64,000 bases of DNA from Palsa-504 sp963739615 (GTDB lineage: Bacteria; Actinomycetota; Actinomycetes; Streptosporangiales; Streptosporangiaceae). Position 1 is the stretch's first letter. Each line of letters starts with the position of its first letter. The DNA is taken from assembly GCA_963739615.1 (NCBI GenBank), contig CAVUBD010000013.1:248001-312000 (forward strand), given 5' to 3'. Positions 32,231 through 40,830 of this stretch are shown piece by piece. Under the pieces are notes generated by a model. The model saw only the letters and a program-made list of their open reading frames with translations. It searched no databases and was not told where the DNA came from. A program made the position numbers and the translations under genes.

Positions 32231-33034
32231 TCACTTGCGGTTTCTCGTCCTTGTGGTCTGGGGGGCGATGGTCTTCGGCGCCTCATCGATCAGCTTGATG
32301 GTGATGTCGGGGCCGCCGGCCTCCACGATCTGGACGCGCTGCGGCAGCATGGCCAGGAACGCCCGGAAGCTCCGGCACCCGTAGTTGTGCTCGTCGAAGG
32401 AGGCGTCAAGCGCCAGCATCTTGCTCTTGAGGCCGCCGGCCGTCAGCGTCTCGGCGTTGGACTCCTCGAAGGCCCGGATCAGCAGCTGCTCGGCCGTGGC
32501 GATGTCGAAGGCGGCATTCATCGCCGGCCGCACCTCGGGCTCGACTTCCGCGACCAGCGTGCCCCAGTACTTGTACTCCGAGCACACCGATACCAGCTTG
32601 CGGCTGGCGTTGGCCTCCGTGCCGACGCCCACCACCCACTTGCCGAACTCGCGCAGCCGCTGCACCAGGGGCGAGTAGTCACCGTCGCCGCTGACCAGCA
32701 CGAACACGCCGATCTCGGGGTGGACGATCAGGGTCTCCATCGCGTCCACGGCCATCCTGATGTCGGCGGCGTTCTTGTTCTGGATGCCGACCCGCGCGAC
32801 CTGGATGAGGTCCACGCCGTTCATCGCGAGATCGTCCTGGTGGCTGCCGAAACGCGGGTTGGCCCAGTCCGCGTAGGCGCGGCGCACCGAGGCGTTGCCG
32901 TAACCGCGGCAGAGCCTGGTCAGTGCCTCATAGGGCGCCGGGTTGGCCTGGTCGGGCAGTTCCTTGATCGCGCCGAGGACGAGGTTCTCGAAATCCACGA
33001 ACACGGCGACCTGCGCGGACCCGTCAGGCTCCAT
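32231..33034 (-). CDS. NYN (PIN-like) domain protein with LOTUS-like tail
   Basis: Residues 8-150 form a NYN/LabA-like PIN nuclease fold: Asp in VAVFVDFENL, an acidic site in NAADIRMAVDAMETLI and VLVSGDGDYSPLVQRLREFG. The spacing and acidic residues support metal-dependent RNase activity. Residues 185-245 (TAEQLLIRAFEESNAETLTA, FDEHNYGCRSFRAFLAMLP) resemble an OST-HTH/LOTUS RNA-binding domain, a known pairing. It is a stand-alone gene. Eight-base tandem repeats lie in its 5' leader. It may process or decay RNA, with unknown targets. Confidence 0.87.
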   Translation of the reverse strand: MEPDGSAQVAVFVDFENLVLGAIKELPDQANPAPYEALTRLCRGYGNASVRRAYADWANPRFGSHQDDLAMNGVDLIQVARVGIQNKNAADIRMAVDAMETLIVHPEIGVFVLVSGDGDYSPLVQRLREFGKWVVGVGTEANASRKLVSVCSEYKYWGTLVAEVEPEVRPAMNAAFDIATAEQLLIRAFEESNAETLTAGGLKSKMLALDASFDEHNYGCRSFRAFLAMLPQRVQIVEAGGPDITIKLIDEAPKTIAPQTTRTRNRK

Positions 33035-33059
33035 GGCCCATCTCCCTCAGCCGATATAT

Positions 33060-33088
33060 CGATCTGGCGATCTAGCGATCTAGCGATG
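33060..33088 (-). repeat. 8-base tandem repeat in NYN gene leader
   Basis: CGATCTGG, CGATCTAG, CGATCTAG and CGATGAAA follow one another, 26-54 bases before the NYN start codon. The repeats contain overlapping CTAG and GATC palindromes. They could be an operator array or a replication-slippage site. Confidence 0.6.
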
Positions 33089-33320
33089 AAACGCTATCTC
33101 AGATCGGGTCCGAGCCCGACTCGGCACGCAGCCGGAAAACAGGCCGGAGTGCAGAGAATCCCGCCTTGCGGGGTTTGCGGCCTGTGACTCACCCGACGCG
33201 AGATGGCTGAGGGCAACGATCGTGTCCGGCTCGAGATGGATACTCCCCGCCGCGAGGTTGTCGGCCAGGTGGGCGGGGCTGGCGGTGCCCGGGATGAGGA
33301 ACATCTGCGAGTAGCGGCCA
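33080..33320 (-). pseudogene. Aldo/keto reductase C-terminal remnant
   Basis: The text MFLIPGTASPAHLADNLAAG and the following EPDTIVALSHLA are the conserved C-terminal NADPH-binding loop and helix of aldo/keto reductases. Nothing before it matches: the catalytic Tyr, Lys, Asp and His regions are missing, and upstream bases belong to the UBP-domain gene region. It lies between the NYN gene promoter and the UBP gene stop. It is a short relic. Confidence 0.6.
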
Positions 33321-33337
33321 GGTCTGCCGCCGGCCGC

Positions 33338-33685
33338 TTAGTGCACGTGGAACCGCCAGTCGCTCGGCACGCGTCCCTTAGGCCCGGGCACCGGCTGGTC
33401 GAGCGGGTGATGCTGCGGCGGCGCGAGCTCGGGCCCGTCGTACATGTCCTTGGTGTCGTAGCTGTAGAACCAGTCCTCGCCTGGCTCGAAGCTGCGGATG
33501 AACGGATGCCCGGTCTGGGTCGCGTGCGCACTCGCGTGCTGACTGGGCGAGGTGTCGCAGCAGCCGATGTGCCCGCACTGGGCGCACCGGCGCAGATGCA
33601 CCCACCAGCCGCCGGCCGCGTCACATTCCACGCAGACCTCTCCGCTCGGTGGCACCGAAGGGTCGATGCCCGCTATCTCCGTCAT
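33338..33685 (-). CDS. UBP-type zinc finger protein
   Basis: The 115-residue protein is almost entirely a ZnF-UBP domain: CVECDAAGGWWVHLRRCAQC, then GHIGCCDTSPSQHASAH and the His of TGHPFIRSFEPGE. The cysteines and histidines for the zinc sites are present. In eukaryotes this domain binds ubiquitin C-termini. In bacteria it occurs alone and its partner is unknown. Its ATG follows the histidine kinase stop directly (TGAATG), making it the third gene of the redox-signalling operon. Confidence 0.9.
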   Translation of the reverse strand: MTEIAGIDPSVPPSGEVCVECDAAGGWWVHLRRCAQCGHIGCCDTSPSQHASAHATQTGHPFIRSFEPGEDWFYSYDTKDMYDGPELAPPQHHPLDQPVPGPKGRVPSDWRFHVH

Positions 33686-35146
33686 TCAGCTCTCCTCATC
33701 CTGAGCGTCATCCTGAGCGGTAACCGGAAGCCGCACGCGGAAACGCGTATCGCCCGGCGATGATTCCAGCGAGAGGTCTCCGTGATGCTTGTTCACCACG
33801 ATGCGCCAGGTGATGTCGAGACCCAGCCCGGTACCCTCGCCGACCGGCTTGGTGGTGAAGAACGGCTCGAAGATCCGGTTCCGGATCTCCCGCGGCACCC
33901 CTGGCCCGCTATCCCCGAACTCCACGAACACCTGATCCCGGTCCAGCCCCGTGCGGACGGTCAAGGTCCCGGTCCCGCCCATCGCCGATACCGCGTTGTC
34001 GATCAGGTTCGTCCACACCTGGTTAAGCTCGCCCGCGTAGGCCGGGATGTGCGGCAGCCCGGGGTAGTAGTCCTTCACCACGCGGATTCCGGCCGGGAAC
34101 TTCCCTGACAGCATCAGCAGCGTGCTGTCAAGCAGTTCGTGCACGTCCACGACCTGGTACGGGGCCCGGTCAAGCTGCGAGTACTGCTTGGCCGCGCCGA
34201 CCAGGGTGGAGATCCGGGTGGTGGAGTCCTCGATCTCGTTCATCAGCAGTTCGGTCTCGACGGTGTAGTTAAGCCACCGCAGCGCACCCTCGAGAATCTG
34301 CGGCTCTACCGTGATCGCAACATGGTCGAGCCACGCCATGTCCAGGCCGCCGGCGACGAACGTCGGCGCCATATCCCAGCCATCCCGCACGCCGTGGTCG
34401 TCCAGCCAGTCCGAGATCTCGTCCTCCCGGTCCGAGGCTTCCATCGGCGCCAGGACCAGCGCCTTCGGGACCCGCTCGGCCGCCTCTTCCTGGAGCCGCG
34501 TCAGCGTCTCCAGCGTGGTCCGGTCCCACTTCCCGCCCGCGATCATGCCCAGCTTGTGCCGCATCCCGGCGACCCGCTCGCGCAGCGACGCCGTGGCCCG
34601 GACCGCGGCCGCGGCCGGGTTGTTCAGCTCGTGGGTCAGCCCGGCCGACAAGGACCCGAGTGCCAGCAGCCGCTCCCGCTGCCCGATCGCGTGCTGCACG
34701 TTCTTGGTGCCGAAGAACAGCCCCTCCAGCAGGTGCACCGCCATCGGGAACCACTCATGCATCAACTCGGCGAACACCTCGGCGTCCAGCACGAAGAACC
34801 GCGAGGGCTCGGTCGCCCGCACCGAGTTGTTGTAGACCTGCGGCATCCGGTCGCCCAGGTAGGCCATGAAGGCCCCCGAGTAGACGCCGCGCGACGACGT
34901 CCGGCCGACCTCGATGTCGTCCGCCCCCACCCGGCGCGACAACACCACGGTGCCCTCGATCAGGACGTAGAAGCAGGTCGCCGGGGCACCCTCGGCATAG
35001 ACGGGCCCCGGCGGGATCAGCTCGGCGTGCCCCCGCTCGCAGAGCCACTGCAACTGGTCGTCGGTGAGCTTCTCGAACAGGAACAGCGTCCGCAGCTCGT
35101 CCACACTGCACGGCAGCGGCTCAATCGCCAACGGCTCAGCGCTCAT
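33686..35146 (-). CDS. cNMP-binding sensor histidine kinase
   Basis: The 486-residue cytosolic kinase has an N-terminal cyclic-nucleotide-binding/CRP-like domain (LFLFEKLTDDQLQWLCERGH, then GVYSGAFMAYLGDRMP). The phosphoacceptor His is in LTHELNNPAAAAVRA, followed by the N box NLIDNAVSAM, G1 EFGDSGPGVP, F box FEPFFTT and G2 GTGLGLDIT. No transmembrane helix is seen, so the signal is internal. The ATG overlaps the stop of the upstream receiver/reductase gene (ATGA). Its likely partner is that receiver domain. The ligand of the cNMP domain is not predictable. Confidence 0.92.
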   Translation of the reverse strand: MSAEPLAIEPLPCSVDELRTLFLFEKLTDDQLQWLCERGHAELIPPGPVYAEGAPATCFYVLIEGTVVLSRRVGADDIEVGRTSSRGVYSGAFMAYLGDRMPQVYNNSVRATEPSRFFVLDAEVFAELMHEWFPMAVHLLEGLFFGTKNVQHAIGQRERLLALGSLSAGLTHELNNPAAAAVRATASLRERVAGMRHKLGMIAGGKWDRTTLETLTRLQEEAAERVPKALVLAPMEASDREDEISDWLDDHGVRDGWDMAPTFVAGGLDMAWLDHVAITVEPQILEGALRWLNYTVETELLMNEIEDSTTRISTLVGAAKQYSQLDRAPYQVVDVHELLDSTLLMLSGKFPAGIRVVKDYYPGLPHIPAYAGELNQVWTNLIDNAVSAMGGTGTLTVRTGLDRDQVFVEFGDSGPGVPREIRNRIFEPFFTTKPVGEGTGLGLDITWRIVVNKHHGDLSLESSPGDTRFRVRLPVTAQDDAQDEES

Positions 35147-36816
35147 CGCTTCTCCAGATAACGGTGCACCAGCATGACGGCCAGCGCCCCTTCCCCGACG
35201 GCCGAAGCGACCCGCTTCGCCGACTCCGATCGCGCGTCCCCGGCCACGAACACCCCGGGCACGCTGGTCTCCAGGTGGTAGGGCATCCGGTCGAGCTCCC
35301 AACCGCGCGGCCGTTCGCCGCCGACGGACAGGTCCGGGCCGGAGACCACGAACCCGCGGTCATCCCGCACCACGACCCCCTCCAGCCAGCCGGTGAGCGG
35401 CGCCGCCCCGATGAATAGGAACAGCAACTGGGCGTCAACTGTTTCCGTGGCGCCGGAAGCGGTGCTCCGCAGCGTCAGGCGTTCCAGGTGCTCCTCGCCC
35501 GAACCCGCCACCACCTCGGTGCACGTCCGCACCGTGATGTTCGGCACCTCCGCGATCTGCCTGATCAGGTAGTAGGACATCGAGTTCTCCAGCGACGGCC
35601 CGCGGACCAGGATCGTCACCGACTTGGCGTGCCGCGCCAGGTACACCGCGGCCTGCCCGGCCGAGTTCGCGCCGCCGACGATGTAGATGTCCTGCCCCAG
35701 GCAGGCGGAGGCTTCGGTCAGCGCGGACCCGTAATAGACGCCGCGCCCGGTCAGCTCAGCCAGGCCCGGCGCCTCCAGCTGCCGGTATGACACCCCGGTG
35801 GCCAGGATGATCGTGTGCGCGTCGATAGTGGTGCCGTCCGCGAACCGGACTCCGCGGGCCGACCCCTTGATATCCAGGCCCACCACGTCCCGCGTGGTCA
35901 GCACCTCGGCCCCGAACTTCGTGGCCTGCCGCCGGGCCCGGTCGGTCAGCTGCGCACCCGATACCCCGTCCGGGAAGCCCAGGTAGTTCTCGATCCGCGA
36001 GCTCTGGCCGGCCTGCCCGCCGGTCGCGGTGCGCTCGACCAGCACGGTGCGCAGTCCCTCGGACGCGCCGTACACCGCCGCGCCCAGCCCGGCCGCCGCC
36101 GCCGATCACGATGAGGTCGTAGAAGTCCTTCGACGGCGTGGTCGCGAGCCCGACCCGCGCGGCCAGAACGGCGTCGGTGGGCTCGATCAGCGGCTCGCCG
36201 TCCGGGGTGATCACTACCGGCAGCGACAGCCCGTCCGTCTGGGCCGCCTCGAGCAGCCGCTGGCCCTCCGGCTCGTCGGAGTTGTACCAGCGGTACGGCA
36301 CCTGGTTGCGGGCCAGGAACTCCCGCACCTCCGAACAGCGCGCCGACCACCGGTGGCCGACCACCTTGGTCTCGGGCACCGGCCGGTGATCGGAGGACAG
36401 CCACGAATCGAGCAGCGCGTCCACCACCGGGTAGAGCTTCTCCTCCGGCGGATCCCACGGCTTCAGCAGGTAGTGATCGAGGTCGACGACGTTGATGGCG
36501 TCGATCGCGGCCCCGGTGTCGGCGTAGGCGGTGAGCAGCACGCGGCGCGCCCCGGGGTAGATGTCCATGGCCTGCTCGAGGAACTCGATGCCGTTCATCT
36601 CCGGCATCCGGTAGTCGGCCAGGATCACCGCGACCAGGTCGCCGCGGAGCTTCATCTGGCGCAGCGCGTCCAGCGCCGCCGCGCCCGACTCGGCCCGGAC
36701 GATCCGGTGCCGTTCCCCGTAGCGGCGCCGCAGGTCCCGCGCGACGGCGCGGGACACGCCGGGGTCGTCGTCGACGGTGAGGATGGCCGTGCGAATCGCG
36801 TCGCCCTGCTCGGTCA
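35143..36816 (-). pseudogene. Response regulator / thioredoxin reductase-like fusion, frameshifted
   Basis: The N-terminal receiver has acidic VDDDPG, phospho-Asp in ILADYRMPEMNG and Lys in LLKPWDP. A thioredoxin/glutaredoxin-like module (WSARCSEVREFLARNQVPYR) follows, with Ser-Ala-Arg-Cys where CPxC would be. The FAD domain begins LIVIGGG and is then broken at about 36091-36100, where a two-base loss (or one extra) shifts the frame. It resumes VYGASEGLRTVLVERTATGG and runs to the end. The usual redox CxxC of thioredoxin reductases is absent (GRGVYYGSALTEA). Start is ATG 36816. All else is intact, so a sequence error is possible. Confidence 0.85.
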
Positions 36817-36892
36817 TAACGCCCATAGTAGGTCTGTCTCGCGGCGGTGCGGCGGAAGGTGCCTTGCCGGCCATCCCGGAAAACCATTTTCA

Positions 36893-36905
36893 GGCCGAAC
36901 GGTCC
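36893..36905 (-). promoter_or_regulatory. DosR/OsdR-like operator upstream of redox-signalling operon
   Basis: GGCCGAACGGTCC lies 77 bases ahead of the receiver/reductase ATG. It is identical to the 18649 copy and to the reverse complement of the 10325 copy. DosR/DevR-family regulators of hypoxia and redox stress bind G-C-rich palindromes of this form (from memory). The downstream genes fit such control. Confidence 0.55.
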
Positions 36906-36923
36906 GTCCTGCGTGCACCGGTC

Positions 36924-37121
36924 CTAGTTACTGTCTTCCGGTGCTGGGCGCCGGCCGCGCGGGCCTGCCCCGGCCCAGATCCTCGCGCGAATCGGCTCCA
37001 GGCCGTCGGCCTGCGGTTCGACCTGGTCCGCGGCGGCGTGCAGCGCACGGCGGACGAAATCGATGAAGTGGTACCACTGGGCCGGCCCGCCCTCGGAGCC
37101 GTGCCCGGCTCTCGCCGTCAC
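36924..37121 (-). CDS. Short protein coupled to SigE, possible truncated anti-sigma
   Basis: The ATG overlaps the sigma-factor stop (ATGA). The 65 residues include PAQWYHFIDFVRRALHAAAD and VEPQADGLEPIRARI, which look like the N-terminal helical part of proteins encoded after SigE-type sigma factors. The remaining text (AGAGPRGRRPAPEDSN) is low complexity and no membrane helix follows. Either a 3'-truncated anti-sigma-like protein or a genuine small regulator. Moderately supported by overlap and codon use. Confidence 0.45.
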   Translation of the reverse strand: MTARAGHGSEGGPAQWYHFIDFVRRALHAAADQVEPQADGLEPIRARIWAGAGPRGRRPAPEDSN

Positions 37122-37870
37122 TGCTGCTCCAGGGCGGTGCGGAGGGCAGACATGCCGCGGGAGGTGTGACTTTTCACGGCACCGCGGCTGATCCCCATCG
37201 TGGCCGCGATGTCCGCCTCGGACAGGTCCGCGTAATACCTGAGGACGATCGCCTCGCGCTGGCGTTCGGGCAGGTCACGGAGTGCGGCGATGACCGCTGA
37301 CCGCTCGAGCAGGGCGAAGGCCCCGTGTTCGGCGCTTGGCATATCGGGCTCGGCCGTCTGCAGGTTCTTTTCGACCACCATCCGGTGGCGCAGGACGGAA
37401 CGCGACCGGTTGACCACGGCCTGCCGCAGGTAGGCGAGCGCCTTGTCGGTGTCCTTGAGCCGGTGCCAGCCGGCGTGCATCGCGACAAACGAGTCCTGGA
37501 CCACTTCCTCGGCGGTGGGGGTGTCCCGCACGAGCATGGCGGCCAGCCGGACCAGCGGCCGGTAATGCATGGAGTACAGCTCGACGACCGCATGGTCCGG
37601 GCTCCACTCGGTGCGGCCCGTGGCGGAGGCTAGCAGGGGATCGGGCAGGAGAGCGCTGATCGCAGGGAAGGCCTCGGTCTCGGCGTCGTCCTGCGGCGCC
37701 GTGTCTTCTGTGTGCTCACCCAGCCAGCTCCGGTAGCGCTCCAGCCCGGCCGCGACGTCATACCCGGGGCCGAACCGGGACTCCTGTTTCTCTGTGACTC
37801 GCTGATAGAGCCGGGAGAGCAGCACATCATCGTGCGGGCTGCTGGTCTTGTTCCTGGCCACCGCCCTCAT
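37118..37870 (-). CDS. SigE-family RNA polymerase sigma factor
   Basis: The 250-residue protein has an unusual acidic N-terminal extension of about 95 residues. Sigma region 2 (YRPLVRLAAMLVRDTPTAEE, VVQDSFVAMHAGWHRL) and region 4 (LPERQREAIVLRYYADLSEA, then IAATMGISRGAVKSHTSRGM) follow. This is the actinobacterial SigE-type ECF group. It overlaps the preceding sigma gene by four bases, so two sigma factors are made from one message. Targets are unknown. A short coupled protein follows. Confidence 0.9.
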   Translation of the reverse strand: MRAVARNKTSSPHDDVLLSRLYQRVTEKQESRFGPGYDVAAGLERYRSWLGEHTEDTAPQDDAETEAFPAISALLPDPLLASATGRTEWSPDHAVVELYSMHYRPLVRLAAMLVRDTPTAEEVVQDSFVAMHAGWHRLKDTDKALAYLRQAVVNRSRSVLRHRMVVEKNLQTAEPDMPSAEHGAFALLERSAVIAALRDLPERQREAIVLRYYADLSEADIAATMGISRGAVKSHTSRGMSALRTALEQQ

Positions 37871-38436
37871 GAGGATGCTCCTTCCGGGTCGTCGCCGGTA
37901 GCAGGAAAGTCCGGCCCGAGCTGCGTGATCAGCTTGCGGCGGGCCCGGTGCAGATGCGTGCTCACCGTTTTCTCGGCCATGCCGAGGACCGCGGCGATCT
38001 CGCCTTCTTTCATGTCCAGCTGCCAGCGCAGCACGGCGACCGCGTGCTGGCGTTCAGGCATGCTCTGGATGATCCGCCAGCATCGCTCAAGCGCGATGGC
38101 AGAAAAGGCCTGCTCCGCCGGGTCAGCCTGGTCCTTACGGTACCGGGCCTCGAGTCGCGGCAGCCGGTCACGGAACGCCGCCTCACGGCGGAAGCCAGTC
38201 ACCGTGATATTGGCCAGGGTACGGCGAAGCCAGGCCCGGCGCTGCTCCTCGGCCATGCACCGCAACCCGGCCCAGCTGCGGCCCGCCGCCTCAAAGGCGG
38301 CCTGGACGAGATCCTCGGCCCGCGCCTGGTCCTCGCGGCACAGCGCGCAGGCATAGCCGAACAGCTCACGGGCATGGGCAGAAAAGCATGCGGCAAGTTC
38401 CTCGGCATCGTGCGGTGAGATCTTCTGATCACTCAC
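37867..38436 (-). CDS. ECF sigma factor (second in operon)
   Basis: The 189 residues have region 2 (ELFGYACALCREDQARAEDL, VQAAFEAAGRSWAGL) and region 4 (MPERQHAVAVLRWQLDMKEG, then IAAVLGMAEKTVSTHLHRAR). The last helix is the DNA-reading one. GTG 38436 is chosen because GGAGG sits six bases upstream. The longer frame to 38478 lacks a ribosome site. It is first in the operon and translationally coupled to the SigE-type gene. The extra cysteines in region 2 (CALC) might sense redox, which is speculation. Confidence 0.88.
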   Translation of the reverse strand: MSDQKISPHDAEELAACFSAHARELFGYACALCREDQARAEDLVQAAFEAAGRSWAGLRCMAEEQRRAWLRRTLANITVTGFRREAAFRDRLPRLEARYRKDQADPAEQAFSAIALERCWRIIQSMPERQHAVAVLRWQLDMKEGEIAAVLGMAEKTVSTHLHRARRKLITQLGPDFPATGDDPEGASS

Positions 38437-38709
38437 CGCCCACCTCCGCGCAGATCGCAACCGGCTGTAACGCCGCACAGATCATGGCGGTAAAGGTAGT
38501 CGAAGGCCGCCGGTACCGCCGGCGGTCCGGGGAGGATCACGCAGCTAAGTCGCACGGTGCTCACAAAACCCCTACCGGTTCTGGGATGCTCCATCCACTG
38601 AACCTACCCGCCCGTGGCCCGCTCCGGGCGGGCGCGCGCAGCGGAGTCAGCGCGGAGCGTGAGCTGTAGTCCTGCTTTCAGCAACTTCTCATTCGACGCT
38701 CAGTGCGTC
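38437..38709. other. Promoter region of sigma operon, with hairpins
   Basis: No gene is supported here. CCGCCGG-TACCG-CCGGCGG near 38505 and CCCGCCCG ... CGGGCGGG around 38608-38633 can form stems of seven and eight pairs. The sigma-operon promoter should be at the left. The right end leads into the HlyD remnant with no start codon. Confidence 0.4.
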
Positions 38710-39687
38710 GCGCAGGCGCAGGCGGCGGAATCCTCCGATGCCTCGAAGCTTTCCTCGGATCAGGCTGCCGGGGCGACCGCCGCGCAGCTGACTGCTGACC
38801 AGGCGGCGGTGACGGCCGCGCAGAACCAGGTCACGGACGCCCAGCAGGCCCTCGCCGAGGCCAGCCTGACTTCGCCGATCAACGGCGTGGTGGCGGCGGT
38901 GAACCTGTCGGTCGGTCAGCAGGTGTCAGGCGCCGGCAGTTCGGCCGGCGGCAACTCGGGGGCGGCTGGCTCGGGTGCGGGCTCTGGCGGCGGGACGTCG
39001 TCCAACGCTGGCTCGTCCGGCGCATCATCTACCGGCGCATCGTCGACCGGCTCGTCCGGCTCCGGGTCAAGCAGCGCGTCGAGCGCGCAGGTGGTGGTCA
39101 TCTCGACCGGCTCGTACGTGGTGAACGGGACGGTGGACGACACGCAGGTCGGCTCGGTGCAGACTGGGGACCAGGCGGTGGTCGTCCCCGACGGCGCGAC
39201 CATCGGTGTCTACGGCACCGTCAGCTCGGTCGGCCTGATCGCTACCGCCACTTCTGGCGTGGCCACCTACCCCGTCACGATCGCGGTCACCGGCACCCCG
39301 GCCGGTCTTTTTCCTGGCGCTGGCGCGACAGTTACCCTCATCGTCAGGCAGTTGAGCGACGTCACGACCGTGCCGACCGCGGCCGTGCACTACACCTCCG
39401 GCGGCGCCGTGGTCTACGAGATGGCCAACGGCCGTCAGGTCGCTCACCCGGTGACGGTGGGGATGACCTCGGGCGGGCAGACGCAGATCGTCTCCGGGCT
39501 GTCGGCCGGCACCGAGGTGGTGGCGCCGGCCCTGGTCACGGGCGGCACGAGCCGCACCACCGGCGGGACCGGCCGTACCGGCCGTACCGGCCGTACCGGC
39601 CGTACCGGCGGGTTCGGCGGCGGCGGGTTCGGCGGCGGCGGGTTCGGCGGCGGCGGCCTGGGTGGCGGCGGCCTGGGTGGCGGCTGA
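38710..39687 (+). pseudogene. HlyD/MacA-type membrane-fusion protein, 5'-truncated
   Basis: The preserved part runs from a coiled-coil hairpin (QAQAAESSDASKLSSDQAAG) through the lipoyl-like half-motif LTSPINGVVAAVNLSVGQQV. A Ser/Gly-rich insert and the beta-barrel (GLFPGAGATVTLIVRQLSDV, TVPTAAVHYTSGGAVVYE) follow, then a Gly-rich tail with RTG and GFGGG repeats. The signal anchor and first lipoyl half are missing. Upstream bases do not encode them and no ribosome site is present. It is followed by a MacB remnant, as in intact MacA-MacB efflux operons. Confidence 0.8.
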
Positions 39688-39689
39688 CC

Positions 39690-40450
39690 ATGGCCGAGGT
39701 GTCGTCGTGGACAGAACCGGTGCCCGTGATCGAGCTTCAGGACGCATCCAAGACCTACCGGACCGGCGTACTCGCGGTGGAAGCGGTCCGCGGGGTAACG
39801 CTGTCGATCATGCCCGGGGAGTATGTGGCCATCATGGGCCCGTCCGGGTCAGGCAAGTCCACGCTGATGCACATCCTGGGCTGCCTGGACCCGCTCACCT
39901 CCGGCCGTTACCTGCTCGCCGGCCAGGACGTGAGCCGCATGTCCGATGACGAGCTAGCCGACGTCCGCAACCGGCGCATCGGCTTCGTGTTCCAGCAGTT
40001 CAACTTGCTCCCGTCGCTGCAGGCGTGGCGCAACGTCGAACTTCCGCTGTGCTACGCCGGCGTGCACCGTGACGAGCGGCCGCCGCGGACTTCACCATCG
40101 CGAGCCAGCAGTCGCTGCTGTCCACCGCCACCTCGGTGGACAAGACGCTCACCGACCTGCTCGCCGGCATCGCCGCCATCTCGCTGCTCGTGGGCGGAAT
40201 CGGCGTGATGAACATCATGCTCGTCTCGGTCACCGAGCGGATCCGCGAGATCGGGCTACGCAAAGCGCTCGGGGCAAAGGGCCGGGCCATCCGCCGCCAG
40301 TTCCTGGTCGAGGCCAGTGTGCTCGGCCTGGCCGGCGGGGTTCTCGGCTCGGGGCTCGGCCTGGTCGGGGCGACGGTGCTCCCGCACCTGATCAACGACC
40401 CGATCACCATCTCACCCACCGCGATCGTCGGCACCGCCGCCGCGGTGTCC
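39690..40450 (+). pseudogene. MacB-type ATPase fused out of frame to FtsX permease end
   Basis: The first 125 residues are a MacB/LolD ATPase (IELQDASKTYRTGVLAVEAV, Walker A GPSGSGKST, Q-loop FVFQQFNLLPSL) up to LPLCYAGV. At about 40075-40090 the text switches frame into the tail of an FtsX-type permease (DFTIASQQSLLSTATSVDKT, GGIGVMNIMLVSVTERIREI, then GLRKALGAKGRAIRRQFLVE). The ATPase signature, Walker B and most of the permease are deleted. Both genes were adjacent or fused before a roughly 1-1.5 kb internal deletion. Confidence 0.85.
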
Positions 40451-40556
40451 GGGTCGAGCATGGAGGTGCAGAACCCGACCACCGGACAGGTCACCGTCAC
40501 CTTCACCGCCGCGACCGCGATCACCGACACGGTGGTCTCGACGTCGAAGGGCGTCA
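40440..40556 (+). pseudogene. Fragment of secreted DUF5666-like protein
   Basis: SSMEVQNPTTGQVTVTFTAA and TAITDTVVSTSKGV read like the repeat module of secreted proteins that sit upstream of MacA-MacB genes in actinomycetes (from memory). Here the module is fused directly, in frame, after the FtsX tail. It has no start, signal or end of its own. Confidence 0.45.
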
Positions 40557-40830
40557 TCATGGGCACGCCGGACCTGACCGAGTTCCTCGCGCTGGCCGAA
40601 CGGCACCGGATCACTCACACGTTCCTGCCGCCGACCTGATCTACATGCTGCTCGACCACCACGACCTGCCGGCCGCCGACCTGTCCTCGCTGCAGTGCCT
40701 GTGGTACGGCGCGGCCCCCATGTCGGCAAGCCGCCTGGCCGAGGCGCTAAACACGATCGGGCCGGTGATGGGGCAGCTGTTCGGCCAGTCCGAGGCCCCG
40801 ATGATGATCTCCACCGACCCAGATCTTCCG
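40557..40830 (+). pseudogene. Acyl-CoA ligase (AMP-binding) internal fragment
   Basis: LTEFLALAERHRITHTFLPP, then after a one-base loss near 40637 LIYMLLDHHDLPAADLSSLQ, CLWYGAAPMSASRLAEALN and VMGQLFGQSEAPMMIST are a contiguous internal piece of an AMP-binding ligase. Both the P-loop before and the hinge after are absent. It is joined to the previous fragment without any spacer. Confidence 0.75.

Noticed and set aside
39560..39684. Repeated GGCCGTACC and GGCGGCGGGTTC units as a non-coding repeat
   Set aside because: They encode the Arg-Thr-Gly and Gly-Phe-Gly repeats of the HlyD remnant tail and need no separate explanation.
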